From assembly GCA_015494165.1 (NCBI GenBank), contig WGBS01000125.1:1-14286 (forward strand): a stretch of DNA of 14,286 nt, written 5' to 3'. The notes under the pieces are model-generated. The model saw nothing but the letters and a program-made list of their open reading frames with translations. It did no database searches and had not been told where the DNA came from. The position numbers and the translations under genes were made by a program. Source of the DNA: Gammaproteobacteria bacterium (GTDB taxonomy: Bacteria > Pseudomonadota > Gammaproteobacteria > S144-34). This document shows, piece after piece, positions 1 through 7,486 of this stretch. The stretch's first letter is position 1; each line of letters starts with the position of its first letter.

Positions 1-271
1 GCGAGGCCCCCGAGGTGCTGGCCCTCCGGCTCGCGCTGGCCAAGGCGCGCGCCGGCGCCGAGCGTGCGGAGGGTGCGCCGGTGCTCGGGGCCGACACCGT
101 GGTGGTGCTCGACGGCGTCTGCCTCGGCAAGCCGGCGGGACGCGCCGAGGCAGACGCCGTCGAGCACCACCACGGTGTCGGCCCCGAGCACCGGCGCACC
201 CTCCGCACGCTCGGCGCCGGCGCGCGCCTTGGCCAGCGCGAGCCGGAGGGCCAGCACCTCGGGGGCCTCGC
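1..271. repeat. Perfect 128-bp inverted repeat (fold-back) at the window edge
   Basis: Positions 1-128 are the exact reverse complement of 144-271 (paired positions sum to 272), separated by a 15-nt loop at 129-143. I compared the arms base by base and found no mismatch. The left arm runs to base 1, so its true length may be greater. Both arms code for the same part of Maf in opposite directions, which is not expected of a natural gene. The turn sits on a short stem, GCCTCGGC (121-128) with GCCGAGGC (144-151), that could have primed self-copying. Interpretation: a fold-back chimera or assembly artefact at a contig end. A real inverted duplication is possible but less likely. Confidence 0.93.
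3..151 (+). pseudogene. Inverted duplicate copy of an internal maf segment
   Basis: Read on the plus strand in the frame starting at base 3, this stretch gives the Maf segment from E-A-P-E-V-L through A-D-T-V-V-V-L-D-G to L-G-K-P-A-G-R-A-E-A. The GKP and following RAEA fit the conserved Maf motif after the catalytic region. The minus-strand copy instead turns to A-S-R-R-L at the same point. So the loop (129-143) reads sensibly only in this orientation, and the copy here shows how the native gene should continue. It has no start of its own and runs into antisense maf after about 151. It is not an independent gene. Confidence 0.8.
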
Positions 272-392
272 CCGGGCGCGGCGTCTCGTCCACCTCCACC
301 GGCTGCACCCGGTGCGGGACGCCGATCTGCTCGAGCAGCGCGCGCCGGCGCGGCGAGGCCGAGGCGAGCACCAGGAGGGGGCGATGCGTCAT
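144..392 (-). CDS. maf: Maf family nucleotide pyrophosphatase, N-terminal part only
   Basis: Maf proteins hydrolyse non-canonical or modified nucleoside triphosphates to the monophosphate plus pyrophosphate in the cytoplasm. The ATG at 392-390 opens a reading with L-A-S-A-S-P-R-R-R-A-L-L (residues 8-19), the Maf signature near the N-terminus, followed by the V-D-E-T segment and A-D-T-V-V-V-L-D-G. About 83 residues are credible, against roughly 190-200 for the family. Beyond that the fold-back inverts the sequence, so the C-terminal half is missing. It is the last gene of the leuS-to-maf series, 43 bp after rlmH, with no strong ribosome binding site visible. The truncation is most likely technical. 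The subfamily (dTTP/UTP-type or m7GTP-type) cannot be decided from this fragment. Confidence 0.85.
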
Positions 393-435
393 GCCTGCCA
401 AGGTACGGCCCGGCGCGGCGGCGGCGCAAGCGCGC

Positions 436-900
436 TCAGCGGTGGTAGGGGTGGCCCGAGAGCAGCGTCCAGGCCCGGTAGACCTGCTCGGCCACCACCA
501 CCCGCACCAGGGCGTGCGGCAGGGTCAGGGCCGAGAGCGACCAGCGCGCGTCGGCCTTGCCGAGCAGCCCGGCATCGAGCCCGTCGGGCCCGCCCACCAG
601 GAAGGCCACGCTGCGGCCGCGCGCGGCGCAGCGCGCGAGGCGCTCCGCGAGGCCCCGCGTGTCCCAGGGCTCGCCCCGCTCGTCCAGGGCCACCACCCAC
701 GCCCCGCGCGGGATGCGTCCGCGCAGGGCGGCCGCCTCCCGCGCGCGGGCGGCGGCCACGTCGGTGCGCGCCCGCGAGGCGGCCGGCACCTCCTCGAGCT
801 CCAGGCGCCAGTCGCGCGGCAGGCGGCGGGCGTAGTCCGCGAAGCCCTCGCGCACCCAGCGCGGCGCGCGGGTGCCGACGGTCAGCAGCAGGACGCGCAC
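436..900 (-). CDS. rlmH: 23S rRNA (pseudouridine1915-N3)-methyltransferase RlmH
   Basis: RlmH is a SPOUT-class methyltransferase that methylates pseudouridine 1915 in helix 69 of 23S rRNA, acting on assembled 70S ribosomes with S-adenosylmethionine. The 154-residue product matches the usual length (about 155). It shows the knot signatures G-G-P-D-G (103-107), L-S-A-L-T-L-P-H (122-129), E-Q-V-Y-R-A-W (138-144) and the C-terminal H-P-Y-H-R ending. The start is a GTG at 900-898, chosen because it gives the family N-terminus (M-R-V-L-L-L-T-V-G-T) and lies 10 bp after the rsfS stop. The gene is within the nadD-rsfS-rlmH-maf run and is probably co-transcribed and translationally linked to rsfS. Confidence 0.97.
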   Translation of the reverse strand: MRVLLLTVGTRAPRWVREGFADYARRLPRDWRLELEEVPAASRARTDVAAARAREAAALRGRIPRGAWVVALDERGEPWDTRGLAERLARCAARGRSVAFLVGGPDGLDAGLLGKADARWSLSALTLPHALVRVVVAEQVYRAWTLLSGHPYHR

Positions 901-910
901 GCGGCGCCGC

Positions 911-1279
911 TCAGGGGCCCTCGGCGGCGAGCACCTCGCCGGGGCCGCCCGACCACAGCTTCTCGAGCTGGTAGAACTCCCGCACCCGCGGCAGCATCAG
1001 ATGAACCACCACGTCGCCGAGGTCCACCAGCACCCACTCCGCCGCCCGCTCGCCCTCGACCCCGAGGGGGCGCACGCCCGCCTCGCGGGTGCGCTCGAGG
1101 ACGTTGTCGGCGAGCGCCTTGACGTGGCGGTCGGAGGTGCCGCTGGCGATGACCATGAGGTCGGTGACGCTGGTGAGGCCCCGCACGTCGAGCACGCGCA
1201 GGTCCACCGCCTTGCGCTCCTCGAGCGCCGCGACCACGACGCGCCTGATGCGTTCGGTCTCGGGCAGGATCTCCGTCAT
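911..1279 (-). CDS. rsfS: Ribosome silencing factor RsfS
   Basis: RsfS (Iojap/DUF143 family) binds ribosomal protein uL14 on the 50S subunit and blocks joining to 30S when nutrients are scarce. The 122-residue product carries the family pattern S-G-T-S-D-R-H-V (46-53) followed by A-D-N-V (57-60), then W-V-L-V-D-L-G-D-V-V-V-H (82-93) and the C-terminal Y-Q-L-E-K-L-W (103-109). The ATG at 1279-1277 overlaps the nadD stop in an ATGA, so translation is coupled to nadD. A much longer open frame extends upstream, but it would overlap nadD almost fully and has no family match. The C-terminal dozen residues are poorly conserved. Confidence 0.97.
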   Translation of the reverse strand: MTEILPETERIRRVVVAALEERKAVDLRVLDVRGLTSVTDLMVIASGTSDRHVKALADNVLERTREAGVRPLGVEGERAAEWVLVDLGDVVVHLMLPRVREFYQLEKLWSGGPGEVLAAEGP

Positions 1280-1941
1280 GTTCTCGCTGGTCGGCCCGCG
1301 CGCGGCGCCCCTCCGCCGTAGAGCCCGCGCGCGCGGATGATCTCGAGCACCGCCTCCGGCACCAGATAGCGCACGCTGCGCCCCTGCGCAAGCAGCGCGC
1401 GGATGCGGGTGGCCGAGATGTCGAGCAGGGTCACGTCGCGGACCAGGATGCGGCCGGCCGGGGCCTCGCGCAGGGCCGCTGCACTGTGGACCCGGCGCGC
1501 GGCCAGCAGTTCCCCCACCGCCCCGGCGGCGGGCAGGTCCGCGCCCGGCCGGCGCGCCACCACCAGGTGGGCGAGCTCCGGGATGCGCCGCCACCGGTGC
1601 CAGCGCTCGAGGCCGGCGAGCGCGTCGGTGCCGAGCAGCAGGCACAGGGGCCGCTCCCGGCCGAGCTCGGCGCGGAAGGAGGCGAGCGTGTCCACCATGT
1701 ACGAGGGTCCGGGCCGCTCCAGCTCGCGGGTGTCGACCGTGAGCCCGGGCTCGCCGGCGATGGCCGCCTCGACCATGGCGAGGCGGTCGGCGCCGGAGGC
1801 GACGGGCGGCTCACGGTGCGGAGGCGTGCCGCAGGGCAGGAGGCGCACCTCGTCCAGCCCCAGCGCCTCGCGCAGCTCCACCGCCGTGCGCAGGTGCCCG
1901 AAATGGACGGGGTCGAAGGTGCCGCCCAGGATTCCGATCAT
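1276..1941 (-). CDS. nadD: Nicotinate-nucleotide adenylyltransferase NadD
   Basis: NadD transfers AMP from ATP to nicotinate mononucleotide, giving deamido-NAD in the NAD biosynthesis pathway. The 221-residue protein has the nucleotidyltransferase motif G-G-T-F-D-P-V-H-F-G-H (6-16), with the catalytic H-x-x-H-type signature, and the C-terminal I-S-A-T-R-I-R (175-181), a variant of the usual ISSTxIR. It ends with the family sequence around Y-L-V-P (192-195). The length is normal. The ATG start abuts a 130-bp repeat-rich spacer, with no clear Shine-Dalgarno in front. Its stop overlaps rsfS by 4 nt. The last dozen residues (G-G-G-A-P-R-A-G...) look like an unstructured tail. Confidence 0.97.
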   Translation of the reverse strand: MIGILGGTFDPVHFGHLRTAVELREALGLDEVRLLPCGTPPHREPPVASGADRLAMVEAAIAGEPGLTVDTRELERPGPSYMVDTLASFRAELGRERPLCLLLGTDALAGLERWHRWRRIPELAHLVVARRPGADLPAAGAVGELLAARRVHSAAALREAPAGRILVRDVTLLDISATRIRALLAQGRSVRYLVPEAVLEIIRARGLYGGGAPRAGRPART

Positions 1942-1946
1942 CGGGA

Positions 1947-2057
1947 CAGTGTACGGTCTGCAGCCTACGGTCTACAGCGGAGGGCGCACCCCGGCGGCCG
2001 TGACGCCGTGCGGGCCACGGGCCCCGCCGGCGGCCGGCCACCGCTCACCGTACACTG
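1947..2057. repeat. Repeat-rich spacer with 11-bp inverted ends between proA and nadD
   Basis: The 130-bp gap 1942-2071 is bounded by an exact 11-bp inverted pair, CAGTGTACGGT at 1947-1957 and ACCGTACACTG at 2047-2057. Just inside the left end are two tandem near-copies, TACGGTCTGCAG (1952-1963) and TACGGTCTACAG (1966-1977), differing at one base. The right end continues into the dyad TGCACA-C-TGTGCA (2056-2068). The middle is very G+C-rich. The outer parts are visibly less so than the flanking genes. It could be a small non-autonomous repeat element (MITE- or REP-like) or a folded intercistronic RNA. No coding sequence is seen. Confidence 0.6.
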
Positions 2058-2071
2058 CACACTGTGCACCG

Positions 2072-3364
2072 CTACTCGCGGATATGGCCGTCGCCGAGGA
2101 CCACCCACTTGAGCGTGGTGAGCCCCTCGAGGCCCACCGGGCCGCGGGCGTGGAGCTTGTCGGTGCTGATGCCGATCTCGGCGCCGAGGCCGTACTCGAA
2201 GCCGTCGGCGAAGCGCGTGGAGGCGTTGACCATCACCGAGCTCGAGTCCACCTCGCGCAGGAAGCGCCGCGCCCGCGACCAGTCCTCGGTGACGATGGCG
2301 TCCGTGTGGTGCGAGCCGTAGGTCTCGATGTGCTCGATGGCCTCGTCGAGGCCCGGCACCACCCGCACGGACAGGATCGGGGCGAGGTACTCGGTGCGCC
2401 AGTCCTCCTCGGTGGCGGGGGCGACCGCCTCCTCGCCGAGGATCTCGCGCGTGCGCGGGCAGCCGCGCAGCTCCACCCCCGCCTCGCGGTAGCGGCGGGC
2501 GAGCTCGGGCAGCACCTCCGGGGCGATGCCCTCGGCGACGAGCAGCGTCTCCATCGTGTTGCAGGTGCCGTAGCGCTGGGTCTTGGCGTTGTAGGCGACG
2601 CGCACAGCCTTACCGGGGTCGGCGCGGTCGTCGATGTAGACGTGGCAGACGCCGTCGAGGTGCTTGATGACCGGGATGCGCGACTCGCGGCTGACGCGCT
2701 CGATGAGCCCGCGGCCGCCGCGCGGGACGATGACGTCCACGTAGCCCTCCATGCGCAGCAGCGCGCCCACGGCCGCGCGGTCCGTGGTCTCGACCACCTG
2801 CACCGCGTCGGCCGGAAGCCCCGCCGCCTCCAGCCCCGCGCGGATGCAGGCGGCGATGGCGCGGTTGGAGTGGATCGCCTCGGAGCCGCCGCGCAGGATG
2901 GCGGCGTTGCCCGCCTTCAGGCACAGGCCCGCGGCGTCGGCGGTGACGTTGGGACGCGACTCGTAGATGATGCCGATCACGCCCAGCGGCACGCGCATGC
3001 GCCCCACCTGGATGCCCGAGGGGCGGTAGCGCAGGTCCGTGATCTCGCCGACGGGATCCGGCAGGGCCGCGATCTGGCGCAGCCCCTCGGCCATGGCGGC
3101 GATGCGCGCCGGCGTGAGCTCCAGGCGGTCGAGCAGCGCCGCGTCCAGCCCGCGCGCGCGGCCGGCCTCCAGGTCGCGCGCGTTGGCCTCGGCGAGCCGC
3201 GCGGCCTGGTCCTCGATGGCCTGCGCCATCGCCTCCAGCGCGGCGTCCTTGGCCGCCGTCGGCGCCGCCGCCATGAGGCGGGCGGCCGCGCGCGCGCGCG
3301 CGCCGAGGCGCTCCATGTAGGCGGCGACCTCGCCGCCCGTATCGCGTGCCGTGCCCGTGCTCAT
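2072..3364 (-). CDS. proA: Glutamate-5-semialdehyde dehydrogenase (gamma-glutamyl phosphate reductase) ProA
   Basis: ProA reduces gamma-glutamyl phosphate to glutamate-5-semialdehyde with NADPH, the second step of proline synthesis. The 430-residue product is slightly longer than E. coli ProA (417), mostly at the N-terminus. It has I-Y-E-S-R-P-N-V-T (the cofactor/substrate region), C-L-K-A-G-N-A-A-I-L-R-G-G, the R-G-G-R-G-L-I segment, and the catalytic Cys268 in R-Y-G-T-C-N-T-M-E-T. The ATG at 3364-3362 overlaps the holA stop in an ATGA, which settles the start over a longer frame that would overlap holA. No proB is in view, so the partner kinase must be elsewhere. A (CG)n tract at 3287-3303 encodes an R-A-R-A-run near the N-terminus. 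Confidence 0.97.
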   Translation of the reverse strand: MSTGTARDTGGEVAAYMERLGARARAAARLMAAAPTAAKDAALEAMAQAIEDQAARLAEANARDLEAGRARGLDAALLDRLELTPARIAAMAEGLRQIAALPDPVGEITDLRYRPSGIQVGRMRVPLGVIGIIYESRPNVTADAAGLCLKAGNAAILRGGSEAIHSNRAIAACIRAGLEAAGLPADAVQVVETTDRAAVGALLRMEGYVDVIVPRGGRGLIERVSRESRIPVIKHLDGVCHVYIDDRADPGKAVRVAYNAKTQRYGTCNTMETLLVAEGIAPEVLPELARRYREAGVELRGCPRTREILGEEAVAPATEEDWRTEYLAPILSVRVVPGLDEAIEHIETYGSHHTDAIVTEDWSRARRFLREVDSSSVMVNASTRFADGFEYGLGAEIGISTDKLHARGPVGLEGLTTLKWVVLGDGHIRE

Positions 3365-4404
3365 GCCTCGCCCGTGGTGAGGGCGCGCGGCGCGGGGAGC
3401 GCCCCCCGGCCCCGCGCGAGAAGGAGGGCCAATTCTAGCAGCTCGCCCCAGGGCTCGCCCCGCTCGGCGCCCTTGACCACGCGGTCGGCGCGCGCGGCCT
3501 GGGCCAGCGCCGCCCGCGCGCCCGCGCGACCGAGGCGGCGCAGCGCGCCGGCCACGAGCGGCCGGCGCCGCTCCCACACCCCGTGGGCGGCGGCCGCGGC
3601 CTCCGGCGCGCGCGCGCCTTCCGCCGCCATCGCCGCGAGGATGCGCGCCTCGCGCGCCAGCACCCACAGCACCAGCGCCGGAGCCTCGCCCTCAGCGCGC
3701 AGCCCCGCGAGGATGCGCGCCACGCGCGCCGCCTCGCCGGCGAGCGCGGCGTCGGCGAGGTCCTGCGGCCCGTAGCGCGCGCTGTCCGAGACCGCCTCCA
3801 GCACGGCGGCCGCGTCGACGGCGCCCTCGCCGTGCAGCAGCCGGATCTTCTCGAGCTCCTGCGCCGCCGCCAGCAGGTTGCCCTCGGCGCGCTCGGCGAG
3901 CAGGCGCGCCGCCTCGGCGTCGAGGCGCAGGCCGAGGCGCGCGCCCTCCTGCCGGATCCAGCCCGGCAGGCGCGCGCGCTCGACCGGCCAGACCTGCACC
4001 ACCACGCCGGCGGCGTCCAGCGCGCGGTACCAGGCCGAGCGCTGCGCGGCGCGGTCCAGGCGCGGGGCCGTCACCAGCAGCAGGGTGTCGGGCGGCGGCG
4101 CCTCGGCGTAGGCCGCCAGCGCGCGCGCGCCCTGCTCGCCCGGCTTGCCCGTGGGCAGGCGCAGATCCAGGAGCTGGCGGCCCCCGAAGAGCGAGAGCGC
4201 GCCGGCCGCCTCCGCGAGCGCGCCCCAGTCGAAGCCGGGCTCGGCGTGGAAGACGCGGCGCTCGTCGTAGCCGCGCTCGCGCGCCCGCGCGCGCACGAGG
4301 TCGGCCGCGCGCGCGGCGAGCAGCGGCTCGTCGCCGTGGATCAGGTAGACGGGGGCGAGCCCGCCGCGCAGGTGGGCCTCGAGCTGCTCGGCGCGCAGCC
4401 GCAT
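3361..4404 (-). CDS. holA: DNA polymerase III delta subunit HolA
   Basis: HolA is the delta subunit of the clamp loader that opens the beta sliding clamp. The 347-residue product is close to E. coli delta (343). Near the N-terminus it has Y-L-I-H-G-D-E-P-L-L, the delta-family signature. It then shows alternating charged helices typical of the AAA-like fold, including G-N-L-L-A-A-A-Q-E-L-E-K, a well-kept segment of the family. The ATG at 4404-4402 comes one base after the lptE stop, and the end overlaps proA by 4 nt, so it is coupled on both sides. The protein is unusually rich in Ala and Arg, which follows from the base composition. Confidence 0.95.
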   Translation of the reverse strand: MRLRAEQLEAHLRGGLAPVYLIHGDEPLLAARAADLVRARARERGYDERRVFHAEPGFDWGALAEAAGALSLFGGRQLLDLRLPTGKPGEQGARALAAYAEAPPPDTLLLVTAPRLDRAAQRSAWYRALDAAGVVVQVWPVERARLPGWIRQEGARLGLRLDAEAARLLAERAEGNLLAAAQELEKIRLLHGEGAVDAAAVLEAVSDSARYGPQDLADAALAGEAARVARILAGLRAEGEAPALVLWVLAREARILAAMAAEGARAPEAAAAAHGVWERRRPLVAGALRRLGRAGARAALAQAARADRVVKGAERGEPWGELLELALLLARGRGALPAPRALTTGEA

Positions 4405-4405
4405 C

Positions 4406-4921
4406 TCAGCGGGCGGGCGCGGCGCCGAGCGCCTCGAGGCGGCGCACGAGCTGCGCCACGAGGTCGCGGCGCAGCTCCTGGCGGATGAGCGCCTCCTGGT
4501 CGCTCGTGCCGAGCACCTGGGTGCGGTCGTAGAGGTAGGGCCGGGCGAGGGCGACCGTGGCCGGCGCGAGCAGCGTACGTCCGGCGGCGTCCTGGACCGC
4601 CACCGTCACCGTCTCGTAGAGCTCGTACTCGAGGGCGCGGGCCGTGCCGCCGCTCACCGAGAGCGTGCGCCGGCCCGCGGCGTGGCCGCGCAGCGCCACG
4701 ACGGCGCTCGCCCGCGCCCGGTCGCGCACGGGCGTCGCCCCCGCGGCGCGCAGCGCCGCCTCGAGCTCGCCGCGCAGCGGCTCCGGCCCCTCGACCAGCG
4801 GGCGGGCGAGCGCCGGGGGCAGCGCCACGCTGCCGCGCAGGTGGTAGCCGCAGCCCGCCGCGAGGGCCGCCAGCAGCAGCGCCGCCGCGCGTGCCACTGT
4901 TCCGGGCCGTGCGCCTCCCAT
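4406..4921 (-). CDS. lptE: LPS-assembly lipoprotein LptE
   Basis: LptE is the outer-membrane lipoprotein that plugs the LptD barrel and helps insert lipopolysaccharide. The 171-residue protein begins with a short basic segment and a hydrophobic stretch (about 10-22) ending in L-A-A-G-C with the lipidated Cys24. This is followed by G-Y-H-L-R-G, the usual LptE start of the mature chain. Later L-E-Y-E-L-Y-E-T-V and the region R-P-Y-L-Y-D-R fit the family. The ATG follows a GGGAGG sequence at good spacing, 16 bp after the leuS stop. Position next to leuS and holA is the classic proteobacterial arrangement. It implies that the organism has an LptD-type outer membrane. Confidence 0.93.
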   Translation of the reverse strand: MGGARPGTVARAAALLLAALAAGCGYHLRGSVALPPALARPLVEGPEPLRGELEAALRAAGATPVRDRARASAVVALRGHAAGRRTLSVSGGTARALEYELYETVTVAVQDAAGRTLLAPATVALARPYLYDRTQVLGTSDQEALIRQELRRDLVAQLVRRLEALGAAPAR

Positions 4922-4937
4922 GTCCCCGCCTCCCGAC

Positions 4938-7388
4938 CTAGACCACCACGTTCACGAGCCGCCCCGGCACCACGACGAGCTTGCGCACCGGCCGGTCGCC
5001 GACGTGGCGGCGCACGTTGGGCTCGGCCAGCGCCGCCCGCTCGATGGCCTCGCGGCCGGCGTCCGCCGGCACGCGGATGCGCCCGCGCAGCCTGCCGTTG
5101 ACCTGCACCACGAGCTCCACCTCCTCGGCCTCGAGCGCGGCCGGGTCCGGCTCCGGCCAGGGCGCGTCCACCACCGCCTCCTCGTGGCCGAGCGCGCGCC
5201 ACAGGGCGTGGGCGATGTGCGGCACGATGGGAGAGAGCAGCAGCACCGCCGTCTCCAGCGCCTCGCGCACCACGGCGCGCGCGGCTCCGTCCGCGGGCTG
5301 GAGCCGGGTGACGGCGTTGAGAAGCTCCATGACGGCCGCGATGGCGGTGTTGAAGGTGTAGCGGCGCTCGATGTCGTCCGTCACCTTGGCGATGGTCCGG
5401 TGCGTGCGCCGGCGCAGCTCCCGCGCCTCGCCCTCCGCCTTCGCCGCGAGCGCAGGGTCCACCGGGCCCGCGGCGAGGTGCTCGCGCACCGTGCGCCACA
5501 GCCGGCGCAGGAAGCGGTAGGCGCCCTCGATGCCGGACTCCGACCACTCCAGCGACTGCTCCGGCGGGGCGGCGAACATCATGTAGAGGCGCACGGTGTC
5601 GGCCCCATAGCGGTCGATCATCTCCTGCGGGTCGACCACGTTGCCCTTGGACTTGGACATCTTGGCGCCGTCCTTGAGCACCATGCCCTGGGTGAGGAGG
5701 TTGGTGAAGGGCTCGTCGCAGTGCACCAGCCCCTCGTCGCGCAGCACCTTGTGGAAGAAGCGCGCATACAGCAGGTGCAGCACCGCGTGCTCGATGCCGC
5801 CGACGTACTGGTCGACCGGCAGCCAGTAGTCGGCGCGCCCATCGAGCATGGCCTCGTCGTTGTCGGCGCAGCAGTAGCGCGCGTAGTACCACGAGGACTC
5901 GACGAAGGTGTCGAAGGTGTCGGTCTCGCGCCGCGCCGGGCCCCCGCACTCGGGACAGGTGGTCTCGTAGAACTCCGGCAGGCGCGCGAGCGGCGAGCCC
6001 TCGCCCGTGAGCGCCACGTCCTCCGGCAGCACCACCGGGAGCTGCTCGTCCGGCACCGGCACGGCGCCGCAGCGCTCGCAATAGATCACGGGAATGGGGC
6101 ACCCCCAGTAGCGCTGGCGCGAGACGCCCCAGTCGCGCAGGCGGTAGTTGACCTTGCGCCGCCCGAGCCCGCGCGCCTCGAGCCAGGCGGCGATGGCGTC
6201 GAAGGCCTCCTCCGAGGTGAGGCCGCTGAACTCGCCCGAGTCGCGCAGCACGCCCTTCTCGGTGTAGGCCCCCTGCGAGAGGTCGGGCTCGCTGCCGTCG
6301 GCGGGGAAGACCACCGCACGGATGGGCAGCCCGTGGGCGCGCGCGAACTCCCAGTCGCGCTGGTCGTGCGCCGGCACCGCCATCACCGCGCCGGTGCCGT
6401 AGCCCCAGAGCACGAAGTTCGCCACCCACACCGGTACGCGCTCGCCCGTCACGGGATGGACCGCCTCGATGCCGAGCGGCATCCCCTTCTTCTCCATCGT
6501 CTCGATGGCGGCCTCGGCCGCCTGCACGCGCCGGCACTCCTCCAGGAAGGCGGCGAGCCGCGTGTCGCCGCGCGCGGCCTCGCGCGCCAGCGGGTGCTCG
6601 GCGGCGACGGCGAGATAGGTCACGCCCATGAGCGTGTCGGGGCGCGTGGTGAAGACCGTCAGGCGCTCGTCGCGGCCGGCGATGGCGAACTCGAGCTCGA
6701 CGCCCTCGGAGCGGCCGATCCAGTTGCGCTGCATGGTCTTGACCGCCTCCGGCCAGCCCGGCAGGCGCTCCAGCCCCTCGAGCAGCTCGTCGGCGTAGGC
6801 CGTGATGCGCAGGAACCACTGCGGGATCTCGCGCCGCTCCACCGGCGTGTCGCAGCGCCAGCAGCGCCCGTCCACCACCTGCTCGTTGGCGAGCACGGTG
6901 CGGTCCTTCGGGCACCAGTTGACGGGCGCGGTGCCGCGGTAGGCGAGCCCCTTGCGCATCAGGCGCGTGAACAGCCACTGCTCCCAGCGGTAGTAGGAGG
7001 GCTCGCAGGTGGCGAGCTCGCGCGACCAGTCGTAGCCGAAGCCGAGGCGCTTGAGCTGGGCGCGCATGTGCGCGATGTTCTCGCGCGTCCAGCGCGCCGG
7101 ATGCACCCCGTGCTGGATGGCCGCGTTCTCGGCGGGCAGGCCGAAGGCGTCCCAGCCCATGGGCTGGAGCACGTTGCGCCCACGCATGCGCTGGTAGCGC
7201 GCGATGACGTCGCCGATGGTGTAGTTGCGCACGTGCCCCATGTGCAGCCGCCCGCTCGGGTACGGGAACATGCTGAGGCAGTAGAACTTCTCGCGCGCGG
7301 GGTCCTCGACGGCGCGGAAGGTGCCGTGCGCCTCCCACCAGCCCTGGGCCTCGCGCTCGACGCGCTGGGGGTCGTAGCGTTCCTCCAT
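4938..7388 (-). CDS. leuS: Leucyl-tRNA synthetase LeuS
   Basis: LeuS attaches leucine to tRNA-Leu, a class I synthetase with a CP1 editing domain. The 816-residue product has the HIGH motif as H-M-G-H (49-52, after P-Y-P-S-G-R-L) and the KMSKS motif at 576-580. The editing-domain threonine-rich T-T-R-P-D-T-L-M-G and C-x-x-C zinc pairs (C-W-R-C; C-P-E-C) are also present. It is about 45 residues shorter than the E. coli enzyme (860). The visible cause is that M-V-L-K-D-G-A leads straight into KMSKS, so the leucine-specific insertion domain is absent, as in Bacillus-type enzymes. The ATG at 7388 gives the family N-terminus (M-E-E-R-Y-D-P). The frame stays open far upstream, but that part is antisense to the next gene. 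First gene of the housekeeping operon. Confidence 0.98.
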   Translation of the reverse strand: MEERYDPQRVEREAQGWWEAHGTFRAVEDPAREKFYCLSMFPYPSGRLHMGHVRNYTIGDVIARYQRMRGRNVLQPMGWDAFGLPAENAAIQHGVHPARWTRENIAHMRAQLKRLGFGYDWSRELATCEPSYYRWEQWLFTRLMRKGLAYRGTAPVNWCPKDRTVLANEQVVDGRCWRCDTPVERREIPQWFLRITAYADELLEGLERLPGWPEAVKTMQRNWIGRSEGVELEFAIAGRDERLTVFTTRPDTLMGVTYLAVAAEHPLAREAARGDTRLAAFLEECRRVQAAEAAIETMEKKGMPLGIEAVHPVTGERVPVWVANFVLWGYGTGAVMAVPAHDQRDWEFARAHGLPIRAVVFPADGSEPDLSQGAYTEKGVLRDSGEFSGLTSEEAFDAIAAWLEARGLGRRKVNYRLRDWGVSRQRYWGCPIPVIYCERCGAVPVPDEQLPVVLPEDVALTGEGSPLARLPEFYETTCPECGGPARRETDTFDTFVESSWYYARYCCADNDEAMLDGRADYWLPVDQYVGGIEHAVLHLLYARFFHKVLRDEGLVHCDEPFTNLLTQGMVLKDGAKMSKSKGNVVDPQEMIDRYGADTVRLYMMFAAPPEQSLEWSESGIEGAYRFLRRLWRTVREHLAAGPVDPALAAKAEGEARELRRRTHRTIAKVTDDIERRYTFNTAIAAVMELLNAVTRLQPADGAARAVVREALETAVLLLSPIVPHIAHALWRALGHEEAVVDAPWPEPDPAALEAEEVELVVQVNGRLRGRIRVPADAGREAIERAALAEPNVRRHVGDRPVRKLVVVPGRLVNVVV

Positions 7389-7443
7389 CGGGATGCGGCT
7401 TCTCGTGGATCCTGCGGGTGCCGCCCGCTCCGGAAGGCGGACC

Positions 7444-7473
7444 AGCATACAGGAGCGCGCGCTGCGCCCACAA
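7444..7473 (-). promoter_or_regulatory. Candidate sigma-70-type promoter for the leuS operon
   Basis: On the minus strand, TTGTGG (7473-7468) is followed after 18 nt by TATGCT (7449-7444). The -10 has four of six consensus bases and is preceded by TG one base upstream (extended -10-like). The -35 has the TTG half only. Transcription would start about 50 nt before the leuS ATG. This is judged by eye in a G+C-rich background where such A+T-richer hexamers are rare. Confidence 0.42.
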
Positions 7474-7486
7474 CTTGCGAACGGCT

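Noticed and set aside
1280..1645. N-terminal extension of RsfS
   Set aside because: It overlaps nadD almost fully, and RsfS family length and the ATGA overlap support the ATG at 1279.
1403..3775. 790-codon plus-strand open frame across nadD, proA and part of holA
   Set aside because: Antisense to three well-supported genes, low-complexity Arg/Ala/Ser composition, no domain signature. Such frames are expected when stop codons are rare at very high G+C.
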